A DNA stretch of 24,934 bases from a virus. A program made the position numbers and the translations under genes. Where the stretch lies: positions 1 to 24,934 of the IMG/VR virus record IMGVR_UViG_3300025809_001524. One strand, written 5' to 3'. Under the pieces are notes generated by a model. That model had not been told where the DNA came from, did not search any database, and saw only the letters and a list, made by a program, of their open reading frames with translations. Of the stretch, positions 9,101 to 16,600 are shown in pieces (the stretch's first letter is position 1; each line of letters begins with the position of its first letter).

Positions 9101-9393
9101 GCAGAACCCGATAATAATCTTACTGTTTCTGGAAGGTTATTTAATTGAGAACCATCACCACTAAATGAACCACTAAAAGAACCTGTTACTTGCTCTAACT
9201 GAAGTGTAGTAACAAATAAACGATTACCATCCGCATCCGATGCAACTAACGCAATGGAGCCTGATGTAAGAGAACCACTTATAGGAACACCTAAATTTGG
9301 TTCAGCTTCATTTAATCGTAGATATTCGTACCTATCTTCAGAAACATTGATAGGTTTTACTACTCTAACCTTTCCGCTTAATAATTGGCTCAT
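1..9393 (-). CDS. Giant collagen-like tail-fibre protein, 3' end outside window
   Basis: I followed this frame codon by codon from ATG at 9393 to position 1 and found no stop: 3131 codons, continuing past the window. A TAA sits directly before the ATG (9396-9394), so no longer start is possible; no clear Shine-Dalgarno is visible. Order by residue: N-terminal region (1-75) starting MSQLLSGKVRVVKP; GDG/FNIP shaft repeats (about 78-1998) holding a cupredoxin-like domain (1050-1175), a degenerate one (1278-1393) and a decoration-type domain (1470-1640); a VTFQHN domain (2107-2170); SASYA repeats (2188-2318); collagen-like blocks (2382-2551, 2659-2949, 3073 to the edge) separated by a cupredoxin-like domain (2552-2658) and a fibre domain (2950-3072). 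Composition is rich in Gly, Ser and Thr, with no signal peptide or membrane segment apparent. The architecture is that of a phage tail fibre or other virion appendage, probably host-contacting. The frame is certain; the role is inferred from domains. Confidence 0.93.
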   Translation of the reverse strand, partial: MSQLLSGKVRVVKPINVSEDRYEYLRLNEAEPNLGVPISGSLTSGSIALVASDADGNRLFVTTLQLEQVTGSFSGSFSGDGSQLNNLPETVRLLSGSASASISPNTGFLVNVSSSFNGDVDVTGDVKVTGDLIVDNRIVARELIVEIISSSIIFSSGSNRFGELSTDKQEFTGSVEVTGSLDVFGDTTISGSTFVSGNVNIGSGSSFSGSGENLFNIPASALTQDALLSNLITTGSVSASVSPDGFFRVFGTGSVTTELSGSTFISGNLQLNSGSAFSGSGENLFNIPKSALTDDALLSNLITTGSVTASVSNDGFFRVFGTGSVTTELSGSLLVSGNVNLNSGSSFSGSGENLFNIPKSALTDDALETNLIISGAVTASVDPDSGFVVTSIDSGSTFFGDVQLASGSVFSGSGEKLFNIPRTALTDDAFDSSRIVTGSLTASLDPSGIFRVESTGSVKSEFSGSVFVSGSIQLNSGSKFSGSGEDLFDIPRSALTEDALLSTFITSGSVTASVAPDEGFVVTSIESGSTFSGSIFLSSGSFFSGSGENLFNIPKSALVDDALLSNLITTGSVTASVSPDGFFRVFGTGSVTTELSGSLLVSGNVEVQTGSFSGSGANLFDIPFSALSTDAQESIESLVSREAKFIASGSVTASVDPQTGFVVESELSGSTFSGSLRLSSGSIFSGSGAELFNIPKSALVEDALVSNLIETGSVTASVLPDGTFKVFGTGSVKSEFSGSVSITETLDVPKIIADEITGSFSGSFSGDGSELNNIPQSALSEDATRIASGSATASISPNLGFVVNTSSSIEGDLSVSGRITAEEIFVNFISSSIVISTGSNVLGDSSGNDTQKLFGETTIEGNITASGVITSSGFIGDGAGLFNIPQSALSEDAFQISSGSVTASVSPEDGFLVTSLVSGSTFSGSIRLSSGSVFSGSGKNLFDIPLSALSETSPLIASGSVTASTNPNDGFVVTSIESGSIFSGSVKLSSGSVFSGSGANLFDIPFSAITEEASRIVSGSVTASVHPTRGFEVNSTGRFDEGITTSGSLIVSASTSWAADNEIKIVKVISTDDGNKYEIDGYRQPLLYLVSGSTYTFNQSDSSNNTHPLRFSTTENGVHNSGVPFTGSVDTGSVIAGTDGSEVTITITANTPDTLYYYCVNHAGMGGEIQKVKSYPITKTIINDTVIVSGSILVTGDIDSNIIKGTEISASFFSGSGRDLFDIPLSALADKVEELSFIASGSVTASTDPSFGFNVNTSASIDGDITIEGASIISGGLLVSHSAVFDTIPITQSVTVADNKFFVQGLPKPVLKLLDDTSYYFDLSDSSNLLHPFKFSRTFDGTLEGGVEYTETITTGSAAAGTTGAYVNIEVTGSSPNVLYYYTNVSASFGNIVKKFGEVPKISQINLLGDTEITGGLDVSGVSSATLLQSQNVSASFVSSSLVDFQIGDNTYQSTPGRLKWNETDGTLDLGMGGATASLQIGQELYYPYVVNKTGATLENGTLVMLATSQPTQNNRLSVQKAITNGTYTEQQLIGVLTETIENNGQGFATYFGYVKGLKLDELEDVGLKYTGSVWVEGETLYPDPLRAGGLTNVQPIAPNLKSSIATITTISGQNLEILVRPHLGSHLRDLHDVQITSASNNDILVYSATSSRFENRSSDLVLSGSFSGSYTGVYFGDGSNLENVQAAAAPLISSGSATASVASGDTFVVTSPVSGSIITGSLVTSGSISVGGGGIFSGDGSGLTNIDIANLALTLNKLESGSATASLDNTEFKVFSNNSSSSVDSSFSGSVNISQSLEVGGIITGDGSGITNIDIANLAIDSSKIFTGSVTASVDPDGFFRVENLDSSINSGSVKVELSGSLHVSESITASLYKGDGAGLYNIPLDALEDLQLDRIISGSATASISPNLGLVVNNQISGTLFVGDGGGLFNIPADALQDLQLPQIISGGISASVEPTDGFRVYSPQFGSKFTGSLSISGSVTIPSGSGFFSGSGEGLFNIPADAIEGLDQSRILSGSVTASVNPDDGFVVRSIDSGSTFFGEVNFQNDVSASKITVTDEIFSPRITSSFVGSYQGENVGIDVPDDLDILVFDADANKFRPVTQFGDTTVFPFSDVTQVTFQHNFAIDYPVVQIYETGSNGQIIPQAIESIDSSSVRVTFSGLTSGQAVIGTGGRLAGFVQGSDVVGLVNSASYAEFAENAGTASSLVGFDSASLAELGNLSQYVKSSQTASMTVLSASYAETASFAVNAGDFNTDNFVRTDQTASMTVLSASYALSASYAVNAVSAEDYVRNDQTSSMTVLSASYAATASFALNAGDFVGENFLPNNGTGSFVGRFEVSGSLVVTGSAQLIGLETGSSDTVLVINESTGQVFKRDVTAVSGTSGTGGSGGTSGSSGSSGSAGTSGTSGSSGSAGTSGSSGSGGTSGTSGTSGTSGSSGTSGTTGTSGSSGTSGSSGSGGTSGSSGTSGTSGTSGSSGSAGSSGSSGSSGTSGSSGTSGTGGTSGSSGSSGSSGSSGTSGTSGTSGTSGTSGSSGSAGTSGTSGSSGREGGRLYTVVNAGFQYSFSGYAGNFPKLTLVRGELYYFDVSGVGNGHPFALRLASEDTDAVPGTTNNDPTNGNHSTSTLIRYRVPEDATDIVYQCTNHSSMLGQIEIVNKHGTSGTSGSSGSSGSSGTSGSSGSSGSSGSAGTSGTSGSSGSSGSGGTSGSSGSSGSSGSSGTSGSSGSSGTSGTSGTSGTSGSSGSSGSSGSSGSSGSSGTSGEQGSSGSAGTSGTSGSSGSSGSTGTNGTSGTSGTSGERGSSGSAGTSGTSGTNGTSGSSGSAGTSGTSGTSGTSGSSGTSGTSGTSGSGGSAGTSGTSGSSGTSGTTGSEGTSGSSGTSGTSGSNGTSGTSGSSGSSGTSGSSGSSGSAGTSGTSGRDGSNGTSGSSGSAGTSGTSAEGSSGTSGKDGNFGGASFDYTFTSAVGNSEPAAGRVRINNAVQNTGNAIYISETDDDGGSIQSFMETMDSVTSAVKAHIRIAKKFNTDEYLLFAIGELTDNGDWWTLSDLANTGFSTASPFTNGDDIVISLVAVGDKGDTGSHGTSGSSGSSGTSGSSGSSGTSGSSGTSAIGSSGTSGSSGSSGTSGSTGSA
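178..546 (-). other. Globular fibre domain between collagen blocks II and III
   Basis: Residues about 2950-3072 of the giant fibre. Visible landmarks are FDYTFTSAVG near the start, GRVRINNA, AIYISETDDDGG, HIRIAKKFN, GDWWTLSD and DDIVISLVAVGDKGDTG at the exit. The pattern (small beta domain with RxNNA, AIYI, a tryptophan-containing strand, and exit straight into GDKGDTG) matches a domain I know from collagen-containing phage and prophage tail fibres, where it sits between or after Gly-X-Y segments. It likely caps or registers the collagen trimer; that function is inference. Confidence 0.75.
547..1419 (-). repeat. Collagen-like Gly-X-Y block II
   Basis: A run of 291 residues (2659-2949), about 97 triplets, with glycine in every third position and X/Y almost entirely Ser or Thr, plus rare Ala, Asn, Arg, Asp, Glu, Gln and Lys. 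The DNA has a 9-nt period built from near-identical GGT/GGA-ACA/TCT-TCT/TCA codons. The only break in register I found is GTSAEG at 574-591, close to the C-terminal end, the same interruption type as in block III. There is no proline. The block exits as GTSGKDGNF into a globular domain. Confidence 0.95.
1420..1740 (-). other. Cupredoxin-like domain C, intact H/C-H-M ligand set
   Basis: Residues about 2552-2658, placed between two collagen blocks. The sequence has LTLVRGELYYFDV, then GHPFALRLASED, then VPEDATDIVYQCTNHSSMLG. This is the plastocyanin/cupredoxin pattern: the first His (H2594) in GHPF and the Cys-x2-His-x2-Met cluster (C2642, H2645, M2648) are positioned like type 1 copper ligands. 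Many marine phage structural proteins carry this fold; whether copper is bound in the virion is not shown by the sequence. Confidence 0.75.
1741..2250 (-). repeat. Collagen-like Gly-X-Y block I
   Basis: A run of 170 residues (2382-2551), about 56 triplets, starting at GTSGTGGSGG just after the segment VFKRDVTAVS and ending GREGG before the cupredoxin-like domain. X and Y are Ser/Thr in nearly all triplets, with Ala and extra Gly occasionally. No break in the Gly register was seen. It is the first of at least three collagen-like blocks and probably forms a trimeric rod. Confidence 0.95.
2440..2830 (-). repeat. SASYA / QTASMTVLSASYA repeats
   Basis: Residues about 2188-2318 of the giant fibre contain three near-identical copies of QTASMTVLSASYA followed by SASYA/TASFA and NAGDF-like endings, plus an upstream copy SASYAEFAENAG. 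Such Ala-Ser-Tyr/Phe heptad-like repeats are common in the stalks of marine phage fibres and may form a trimeric coiled segment. Copies are spaced roughly 100-110 nt apart and differ mainly at third codon positions. Confidence 0.85.
2885..3075 (-). other. VTFQHN-type small beta domain of fibre
   Basis: Residues about 2107-2170, with VTQVTFQHNFAIDYPVVQIY, then GQIIPQAI, then VRVTFSGLTSGQAVIG. This matches a small beta domain seen in many phage tail fibres (pattern VTFxHNL...YPVVQVYD...I.P..I...VTITF). It follows a segment DDLDILVFDADANKFRPV, which resembles another segment of the same protein near 4450-4480 (NDILVYSATSSRFEN). Confidence 0.65.
4480..4975 (-). other. Decoration-type beta domain inside the fibre
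   Basis: Residues about 1470-1640: ELYYPYVVNKTGATLENGTL, then LATSQPTQNNRL, IGVLTETIENNGQGFATYFG, YVKGLKLDEL, GETLYPDPLRAGGLT, ILVRPHLGSHLRDLHDVQI. The order (KN-TG-x-x-I-x-KGT..., IGV/IGL, G.V...G...GLD, GD.LY.....GGLT, and a terminal LxELHDV) matches a beta domain widely found in phage structural proteins and tail fibres. I recognise the pattern but cannot confirm it by search. Confidence 0.65.
5215..5560 (-). other. Degenerate cupredoxin-like domain B
   Basis: Residues about 1278-1393. It aligns by eye to the domain at 5880-6240: both have P-x-L-x-L with a SYYFDLSDSSN / TYTFNQSDSSN strand, HPFKFS / HPLRFS, a GT.G..V.I.V block and a YYYx strand. Here the Cys-x2-His-x2-Met cluster reads TNVSASF (T1383, S1386, F1389), while the first histidine (H1331) remains. 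Metal binding through the usual site would be lost, so this copy is probably structural. Confidence 0.7.
5880..6240 (-). other. Cupredoxin-like domain A, intact H/C-H-M ligand set
   Basis: Residues about 1050-1175: VKVISTDDGNKYEIDG, TYTFNQSDSSNNTHPLRFS, VTITITANTPDTLYYYC and VNHAGMGGEIQKV. Potential type 1 copper ligands are H1107, C1159, H1162 and M1165. The YYYCVNHAGMGG strand is a hallmark of plastocyanin-like domains in virion proteins of marine phages. The domain interrupts the series of FNIP shaft repeats. Confidence 0.78.
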
Positions 9394-9416
9394 TTATTAT
9401 TAGTCTTAGTATATAA
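9394..9416 (-). other. 23-nt intergenic gap before the giant fibre gene
   Basis: The gap between the stop of the 286-residue gene and the fibre ATG reads, on the minus strand, mostly A/T with an in-frame TAA touching the ATG. No AGGAG-like ribosome site, promoter box or hairpin is visible, suggesting co-transcription with the upstream gene and possibly translational coupling. Confidence 0.7.
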
Positions 9417-10277
9417 TTATTCGTTTGCACTTTCAAGAATCGATAATATTACCGTTAAATTTGTGGAACCTGATACAATTAGTGAAAATTGTTGTTCCAA
9501 TACTAATTTACCTGCTACAATTGGTGATAGTGAATCACCTGCTGGAATAGTTACATTAGTAATTAAATCTACGGGTAGTTGTTCAACTCTTGTTGGATTC
9601 GATATCGTATCTGATATCGCACTTAGTAAATTAACAGATGCTGATATTGAACCCGTCTCTGCTATGAGAGTATTATCAAAAGATTGTGTTACATCTTCTT
9701 GATAAAATCGAGCAACATCAGTAGAACCTGTTATTGATTCATTAATAAGTATTTGTTCTACCAACTTAGTGGCATAATCAATAGTTTGATATGATGCAGT
9801 AAAATAATTATTAGGTATTAAAATCTCACCATTCTTATTATAATAAGAAAGAGCGGCTTTTTTGGATTGTAATGTACCTCCACCAATTAAATCAGCCTCA
9901 ACACCATCCACAGCAGTTCTAACATATGCTTCAAAAAATGAAGATGTAAAACTAAATGGAATTTGTGTTAAATTGTTTTGAAAATTAATATATGCAGCAG
10001 ATTCTTTTTCTAAAAATGTTTGGTTTTTTTCTATAAGTGCTGATGCACTTAAAAAATTACCAGCATTACTTATAGAATCTACTTGAGGAACCGGCAAATC
10101 TCTGTTACTTGTTATACTAATAGTAACAGGCTCATTTATAGGTCCAGTATTCGTTATTTGTGCAGATAATAAAATAGTTGAAACTCCTTTAGGAGCTGAA
10201 TAAACTACATCGTTATCACCAGTCAAAGTGGTAAGTACGGATTTAAATGCGTTTAGTGGTATTAATTCTTCTGCCAT
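9417..10277 (-). CDS. Virion structural protein, beta domain with inserted CRD/YGGN-like module
   Basis: A 286-residue protein starting MAEELIPLNAF. The first ~58 residues (VVYSAPKGVSTILLSAQITN) and the last ~45 (VTIPAGDSLSPIVAGKLVLE, then LTVILSILE) resemble the two halves of a small beta protein of marine T4-like phages, pattern TVYTAPxGVSTIVL... and PxxDAL...GKLVLExGDSL...LSILE. Between them residues ~75-180 look like a divergent copy of the helical module of the neighbouring giant protein: LIEKNQTFLEKESAAYI, YVRTAVDGVEADLIGGGTLQ, ALSYYNKNG, QTIDYATKLVEQIL. The conserved Cys of that module is absent. On the minus strand AGGA lies only one base before the ATG, too close for an ideal ribosome site. 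It lies 33 nt after the giant modular gene and 23 nt before the fibre gene. Role: probably a virion or tail component; exact position unknown. Confidence 0.85.
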   Translation of the reverse strand: MAEELIPLNAFKSVLTTLTGDNDVVYSAPKGVSTILLSAQITNTGPINEPVTISITSNRDLPVPQVDSISNAGNFLSASALIEKNQTFLEKESAAYINFQNNLTQIPFSFTSSFFEAYVRTAVDGVEADLIGGGTLQSKKAALSYYNKNGEILIPNNYFTASYQTIDYATKLVEQILINESITGSTDVARFYQEDVTQSFDNTLIAETGSISASVNLLSAISDTISNPTRVEQLPVDLITNVTIPAGDSLSPIVAGKLVLEQQFSLIVSGSTNLTVILSILESANE

Positions 10278-10310
10278 ATCCTATATAAATATTTGATTTA
10301 TTTTTTATCC
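10278..10310 (-). other. 33-nt intergenic gap before the 286-residue gene
   Basis: An A/T-rich spacer between the TAA of the giant modular gene (10313-10311) and the ATG at 10277. On the minus strand it ends TATAGGAT before ATG. No terminator hairpin and no correctly oriented late promoter box is visible. Confidence 0.7.
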
Positions 10311-10609
10311 TTAATCTTGCAGTGCTAATGAGAATGGTGTTACAAGTGAGAATAATGATTTAGAGAATGTTCTACCTTCTAATGTACCAGAAGCTTGTTT
10401 AATAACAAGACCCCCACCAATTCTAAAGTCACCAAGTTCGTTACCAGAAGTAAAGAATACTCTACCTCCACCTATTTCCGTAATTTCTTTATCAGGATCA
10501 GGTATACCATCACCACCTTGGTTAGGAGGTAATGCTTTATAAGTTACACCAGCACCTGCGTATGAGAAATCATGCCCAGTTGTAATAATTAAAGAACCAA
10601 ACTCTTCAA
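10311..10609 (-). other. Conserved C-terminal domain of the giant modular protein
   Basis: The last ~99 residues differ from every repeat upstream. Landmarks are GHDFSYAGAGVTYKALPPNQ, PDPDKEITEIGGGRVFFTSG, ELGDFRIGGGLVIKQASGTL and the end SLFSLVTPFSLALQD. The same kind of ending (ALP.NQGG, GDFR.G.G..I.Q.TG.L.GRTF..SLFA.VTP..L.L) is familiar from marine T4-like phage structural proteins, where it may serve as an anchoring or trimerising end. This is pattern memory, not a search result. Confidence 0.7.
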
Positions 10610-13600
10610 CAGGCGCTTGTCTAGCAACAAATTGGAATTGAGTTCTTAAATATCTATTAGTTTCTGCAGTTTCTAATTTTTGTTCGTTAATAACAACAGC
10701 TGCACTTCCATATACACCATTGTAATATGATTCAGCTGCTCTTATACTTCTTTCATTACCACCATAGATAATATCAGTTACGATAGCATCTAAGATAAAT
10801 CCAGTATCTCTATAACATTTTTCTTCATTGTAAACAAAGGAAGGGAATGCCGCATTTGTGTACGATATCGCTTTACCTTGTAATACTTTTTTAGCGTTTT
10901 TAAGTGCGTTAGCACCATTTTTATTCAATAAGAATGGGAATACTAATTGTTGTTGTTTAATTATCTTTTCAGCCAATCCTTTTGAGAAATCAATACCATC
11001 AGTTGTTTGTGGTTTTTGTTCCGTTGTTGCGATTGAAGGAATATAGTAGTAGAATGTACCTGCTTGAACTGCTCTTTCATTTCCACCATATGTTAAATCG
11101 GTAGCAACAGCATCAATTATGTATCCTAAATCTCTACTACAACTAACTTCATTGTATTCAAACTCACTCCAAGACGAACTTAGATAAGCTATTGTTTCTT
11201 TTTGTATAAATGTTGTATTATCTCTCAATAACTGAACACCATTCTTAATTTCAGTAGATGGAGTTGTGTACATTAAATTCTGAACTACATTTTGTGAAGT
11301 TCCATTAGCAAATCTAATTCCATCAACTGTTGGGTCTAATTGATTTGCTTCTGAAGGTGTTCCTCCTTTTGTTGCTCTTGATGGGTATCTCCAATAGTAT
11401 AATCCTGCGACTGTACTTCTTTCGTTACCACCATAAACTAAATCAGTTACAGCTGCATCAATTATATACCCAGTATCTCTTCTACATTTATCTTCATTGT
11501 AAGTTACATTACTCCAAGAAGATGATATAAATTCAATTGTTTCATTTTGTACGAAACTTCTATTGTTTCTTAGTAATTCAGCCGATGCAGATACTTCAGA
11601 TGTTGGTAAAACAAATGTTGTGTTCTCCAATACTTTTCCAGCTAATCTAGCAGAGTAATTAATTCCATCAATTGTTTGATTTAATTGTCCACTTGCAGTA
11701 ACTTGATAGTTAAGAGTTGCATTTGATGGTTTTTCAAAATAATACTCACCATTTACTTTACTTCTTTCATTTCCACCATATAAGAAATCAGTAGCAACAC
11801 CATTTAAGATGTATCCAGTATCTCTCTTACATTTATCTTCATTATAATCAAATGTACTCCAAGAAGATGAGATGTAAGCGATTACTTCGTTCTGAATAAA
11901 TTCTTTATTATCTAAAAGAACCTTATTTCCAGCCAATCTCTCAGCCGATGCCGTTACGAATATTTCGTTTTGTACTAATTTACTTCCTAAATCACCCGCG
12001 TACTTAATTCCAGTTGTTGTTGGTTCTAATTGAGTAGTTGTAGCCGTTGAAGGATATTTGTAATAGTATTCTCCAGCAATTTTACTTCTTTGAGTTCCAC
12101 CATATAGTAAATCAGTAGATACAGCATCTATAATATGTCCAACATCTCTTCTACAAGTTGCTTCAACATAATCAAACCCTTCCCAAGAAGAACTTAGGTA
12201 TGAAATTGATTCAGATTGAATAAACTCTCTATTACTTCTCAATAATTCAACTGATGCTGATAATTGAGTAGATGGTGAACTAAATGTTGCTCCTTTTACA
12301 ATTTGGTCTGCTAATTGTGATGCGTAATTAATACCATCAACAGTTTGTTGTGATTGTGAACCAGTTCCATTAGCTTCAGATGGGAATTGGTAGTAGAATT
12401 TAGCGTTTACTGAAGATGCTGATACGATTCCATATCTTAAATCTTCTGCTACACCATTTACAATAAATCCAACATCCCTTCTACACTTAGCCGAATCATA
12501 ATCAAACCCATACCAAGAAGAAGAAATATATTCAACAACTTCATTTTGAATAAATGGTACACTTTCAGTAATTAAACCATATGCCGATAATATATCTACA
12601 TCAGTTGATACTGAACCATAATCAGTTGCTGGTTGAATAACACTTACTGAATTTTCTTCAGTTCTAACGAATGTGTGAACTGATTGTGGTAAATGTTTTA
12701 TTGCCCCATTTGATGCTGATATAAATGTATGTACCGATTGAGGTAAATGTTTTACAGCGTTTGTTGATGCTGATACGAATGTGTGTATTGAACCAGAAGC
12801 GCTACCACCATCTCCAACGTTTATTGTGAATGTTCCCGTTTGTCTTTCTAAACCATCCGTTGTAGCGGATACGAATGTATGAGTATTTGTATATGATGAT
12901 GAACCAATGTTTATATCAAATGTATTTGTAGTTACATTAGAAATTTCTAACCATCTTCCAGAAGGATAATCAATTCCAGTTCTTGGATATGATTTCTCAA
13001 CAGTATCACCATCTAATACACAAGTATAAGTTAATGAATTATCTGAAAGTTTGATATAATCTCCATTATTGAAGTTATGATTAGCGATTGTTATAGTAAC
13101 ATCACCAGTTGCTGCGTTATACGGAGCATTAGTTACTGTGTGTGATGTAGTTCCAACCGAAGTAATAACAATTGATTGTTCTGCGTATGGGTCTGAACCA
13201 CTTCTCGGATAAGAGTGAGTTGTAGAATCACCATCTTGGTCACAAGTGAAAGCAAAAGATTCATTTTCTAATACTACACTTCTTCCGATTCCTAATCCAT
13301 GCTGTCCAACAGTTACAACCATATCTCCACTCAATGCGTTGTAATTAACATCAGTTGGTGTAAATAATTTATTTGGACCCGATGCTCCAACGTTAACTGT
13401 CATTGTAGTTCCAGTTATTGAAGTAATTTTCATTGAACGCCCAGCATAAGGGTCTATTCCTAATCTCGGATAAGATTTAACTGATTGGTCGTTATCCATT
13501 TCACAAGTAAATGCGAATGATTGTGGGTCTAATATAATACCTTCCCCAACACTTAAACTATGACTTTCAACAGTCATTACGAAATCACCAGTTGATGGGT

Positions 13601-16600
13601 CGTAACTAGCAGTAGTTGGATTAAATTCTACATTTGGACCAGATGCTCCTACATTAAGAGTTATTGTATCATTAGTTTTAGATATTACTTCTAATTTCGT
13701 ATTGTAAGCAGGTTGTCCAACTGAAGGTAAGTTATGTTCAGTTTTGTTGTTATCCATATCACAAGTAAATGTGAATGATTCAGGTGATAAATATATACCA
13801 TCACCTACATCAAAACTATGACTTACTACTGTCATTACAAAATTACCATTAGATGGGTCATAAGTAGCGTTAGTTGGTGTTACATCTGCTTTACCATTTC
13901 CAATAGCATCAGATACAATTGCGAATGATGAAGATATTGTATTTAAGATTGTAATATCAGTTATATCTCCTCCAGCTGCTGGTGAGAATGATGTTATTTT
14001 AATTCCATTATCAGTATTTAAACTTCCAGTTGGAACAAATAAAGTTTCTTTATCTACAATTTTTTCAATTAAATCTTTAGCGTAAATTAATGCATCCGTT
14101 GTTTCTTGTATTTGAACACCAGTTGCTTTAGATGGGAATCTATAATAGAATTCTCCAGCAGTTAATGCTCTTTGGTTACCACCATATCTTAAATCAGTTG
14201 CAACAGCATCAATTATAAATCCAGTATCTCTTTTACAACTAGCTTCTTTGTAATCTAAATTAGGATATTTAGCGTTTACAAATGCAACAGTTTCGTTCTG
14301 AATAAATTCTCTATTACTTCTAATTGAATCATAAACATATTCAACTTCATTTGATGCAGTTTGGAATATTGCTCCACTTACAATTTCTGATACAAATCCT
14401 TGTACAAAATCTACTGCAGTTACAGTTGGGTCTTTTTGTTTATTCTCATTTGGTACACCACCAATTATTGCTGCTGATGGGTATCTATAATAGTAATCTC
14501 CTGCGTTTACACTTCTTTCATTTCCACCATATAGTAAATCAGTAGAAACTGCATCTATAATATGAGTTACATCTCTCTTACAAGTTGTTTCATTGTAAGT
14601 AAATCCATCCCAAGAAGATGAAAGGAATGCAATTGTTTCGTTTTCAATAAACTCTCTATTGTTTCTTATTAACTCATAAGAACCACTAACTACGGCGGAT
14701 GCAGTTTGGAATGTATATCCTCTTACAATACTTTCTGCTAATCTACCAGCATAATTAATACCATCTAAAGTTTGTTGTAATTGTGCACCTTGTGCCTGAG
14801 ATGGGAAATCATAGTAAAATTTACCATTGAATATAGATGCAGAATTTGCATTATGTAACATATCCTCAGCTGCCCCACTTATAATTCCTCCAATATCTCT
14901 ACTACACTTACTTTCATCGTATGAAGCAGTTGACCAAGAAGATGATAAATAAGCGATACTTTCACTTTGGATAAATTCAATATTATCTTTTAGTAAGTTA
15001 TAAGCTGCTAATGTTTTTGGTGAATCAGATGGAGTCCCATACTCAACAAGTGTTGGTAATGAACCAGTTCCATTTTGAACAATATTAGTTACAATTGAAA
15101 TTGATGATGAAATCAATCTTTGTTGTAATCTATCTCCAAATGATTCTGATGTTATTTGTACTGCATCAGTAACTTTAATTAAGTTATTTTTATTTGAGTT
15201 ATTCTTAACAACATTTGGTTTAACAGATACACCATTTTGTAATATATCCTCTATTGTACCAATAGATGATTTTACTTTATTGATTTCAGTTATAGAACCA
15301 TTAATTGAAGAAGTAAACTGATTAGTATCAGTTACTTTAATATGATTTATTGTATTATTTACTACCGCTGGTAAAATACTTATTGAATTTTCCGTTGTTC
15401 TAACAAATGTATGAACTGATTGTGGTAGGTGTTTAACTGCTCCAATAGATGAAGATACAAATGTATGAACTGATTGTGGTTCGTGCTTCACAGCGTTAGC
15501 TGATGATGATACAAATGTATGTATTGAACCACTTGCACTTCCAGCATCACCTACATTAATTGTAAATGTTCCAGTTTGTCTTTCAATACCATTTTCCAAT
15601 GCTGATACGAATGTGTGTTCACCAACATATGATGAAGAACCTATATTAATCTTAAATGTATTAGTAGTTACATTAGAAATCTCTAACCATCTTCCAGAAG
15701 GATAATCGTAATTAGGTCTTGGGTATGATTTCTTAACACTATTTCCATCCAATATACAAGTATAAGATAATCCATTATCAGAAATCTTAATATAATCACC
15801 ATTACTAAATCCATGTCCAGCGATTGTTATAGTAACATCACCAGTTGCCGAATTGTATGGTGCATCGGTTGGTGTGTGTGAAGTTTTTCCAACTGAAGTT
15901 ATTTTTATAGATTTACCAGCATAAGGGTCTGAACCTAATCTTGGGTAAGAATGCGTTGTAGCGTTATCGTCTTGGTCACAAGTGAATGCAATCGATTCAT
16001 TTTCCAATACTACACTTCTACCAACTCCTAATCCAAATGATTCACTAACAGTAAGAACCATATCTCCACTCAATCCATCATAGGAAGCAGATACAGGTTT
16101 AAATGTTTTATTTGGACCCGATACTCCTACATTAACTGTCATTGTAGTTCCAGTTATTGAAGTAATCTTCATTGAACGACCCGCAAATGGGTCTATACCT
16201 AATCTCGGATAAGATTTAATAGATTGATTATCATCCATATCACAAGTAAATGCGAATGAACCAGTATCCAATACAATACCCTCTCCTATACTTAGGTTAT
16301 GCGTTCCAGTTGTGATTACGAAATCTCCATTAGATGGGTCATAAGTAGCGTTAGTTGGAGTAAATGATTTATTTGGACCAGATGCTCCTACATTTACAGT
16401 TATAGTATTTGTAGTTTTAGATGTAATAGATAATACACCACTATAAGCAGGTTGTCCAACTGAAGGTAAATTGTGTTCAGTTTTGTTACCATCCATATCA
16501 CAAGTAAATGTGAATGATTCAGGTCTTATATAAATTTCATCACCAACATTTAAGTTGTGATTTGAAATAGTAATTACAAAGTTACCATTAGATGGGTCAT

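Larger units (their letters stand above)
3400..9165 (-). repeat. About 19 GDG/FNIP shaft repeats
   Basis: This stretch of the giant fibre encodes repeated units of about 62-75 residues. Each has a SGS-rich beta segment, the turn FSGSGENLFNIP or GDGSGLTNI, a short helix such as KSALTDDALLSN, then GSVTASVSPDGFFRV. Turn motifs lie at about 9160, 8761, 8551, 8341, 8152, 7942, 7753, 7546, 7330, 7090, 6765, 6580, 6400, 5743, 4365, 4180, 3970, 3765, 3610 and 3405. The most regular run is 7330-8775, with a spacing near 190-215 nt. The two longest gaps in spacing are filled by the cupredoxin-like and decoration-type domains. Such units are typical of trimeric beta-rich fibre shafts in marine phages. 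Confidence 0.88.

Noticed and set aside
6908-9148. Plus-strand frames with repeated PLPLN and EPV motifs (6908-7573, 7697-7978, 8135-9148, and 3953-4372)
   Set aside because: Antisense of the FSGSG/GSVTAS shaft repeats; the periodicity matches the minus-strand protein and is explained by it.
10284-10291. TATAAATA, identical to the T4 late promoter core, on the plus strand
   Set aside because: It points against all genes of the window, lies in A/T-rich spacer DNA where the octamer is expected by chance, and no plus-strand gene follows it.
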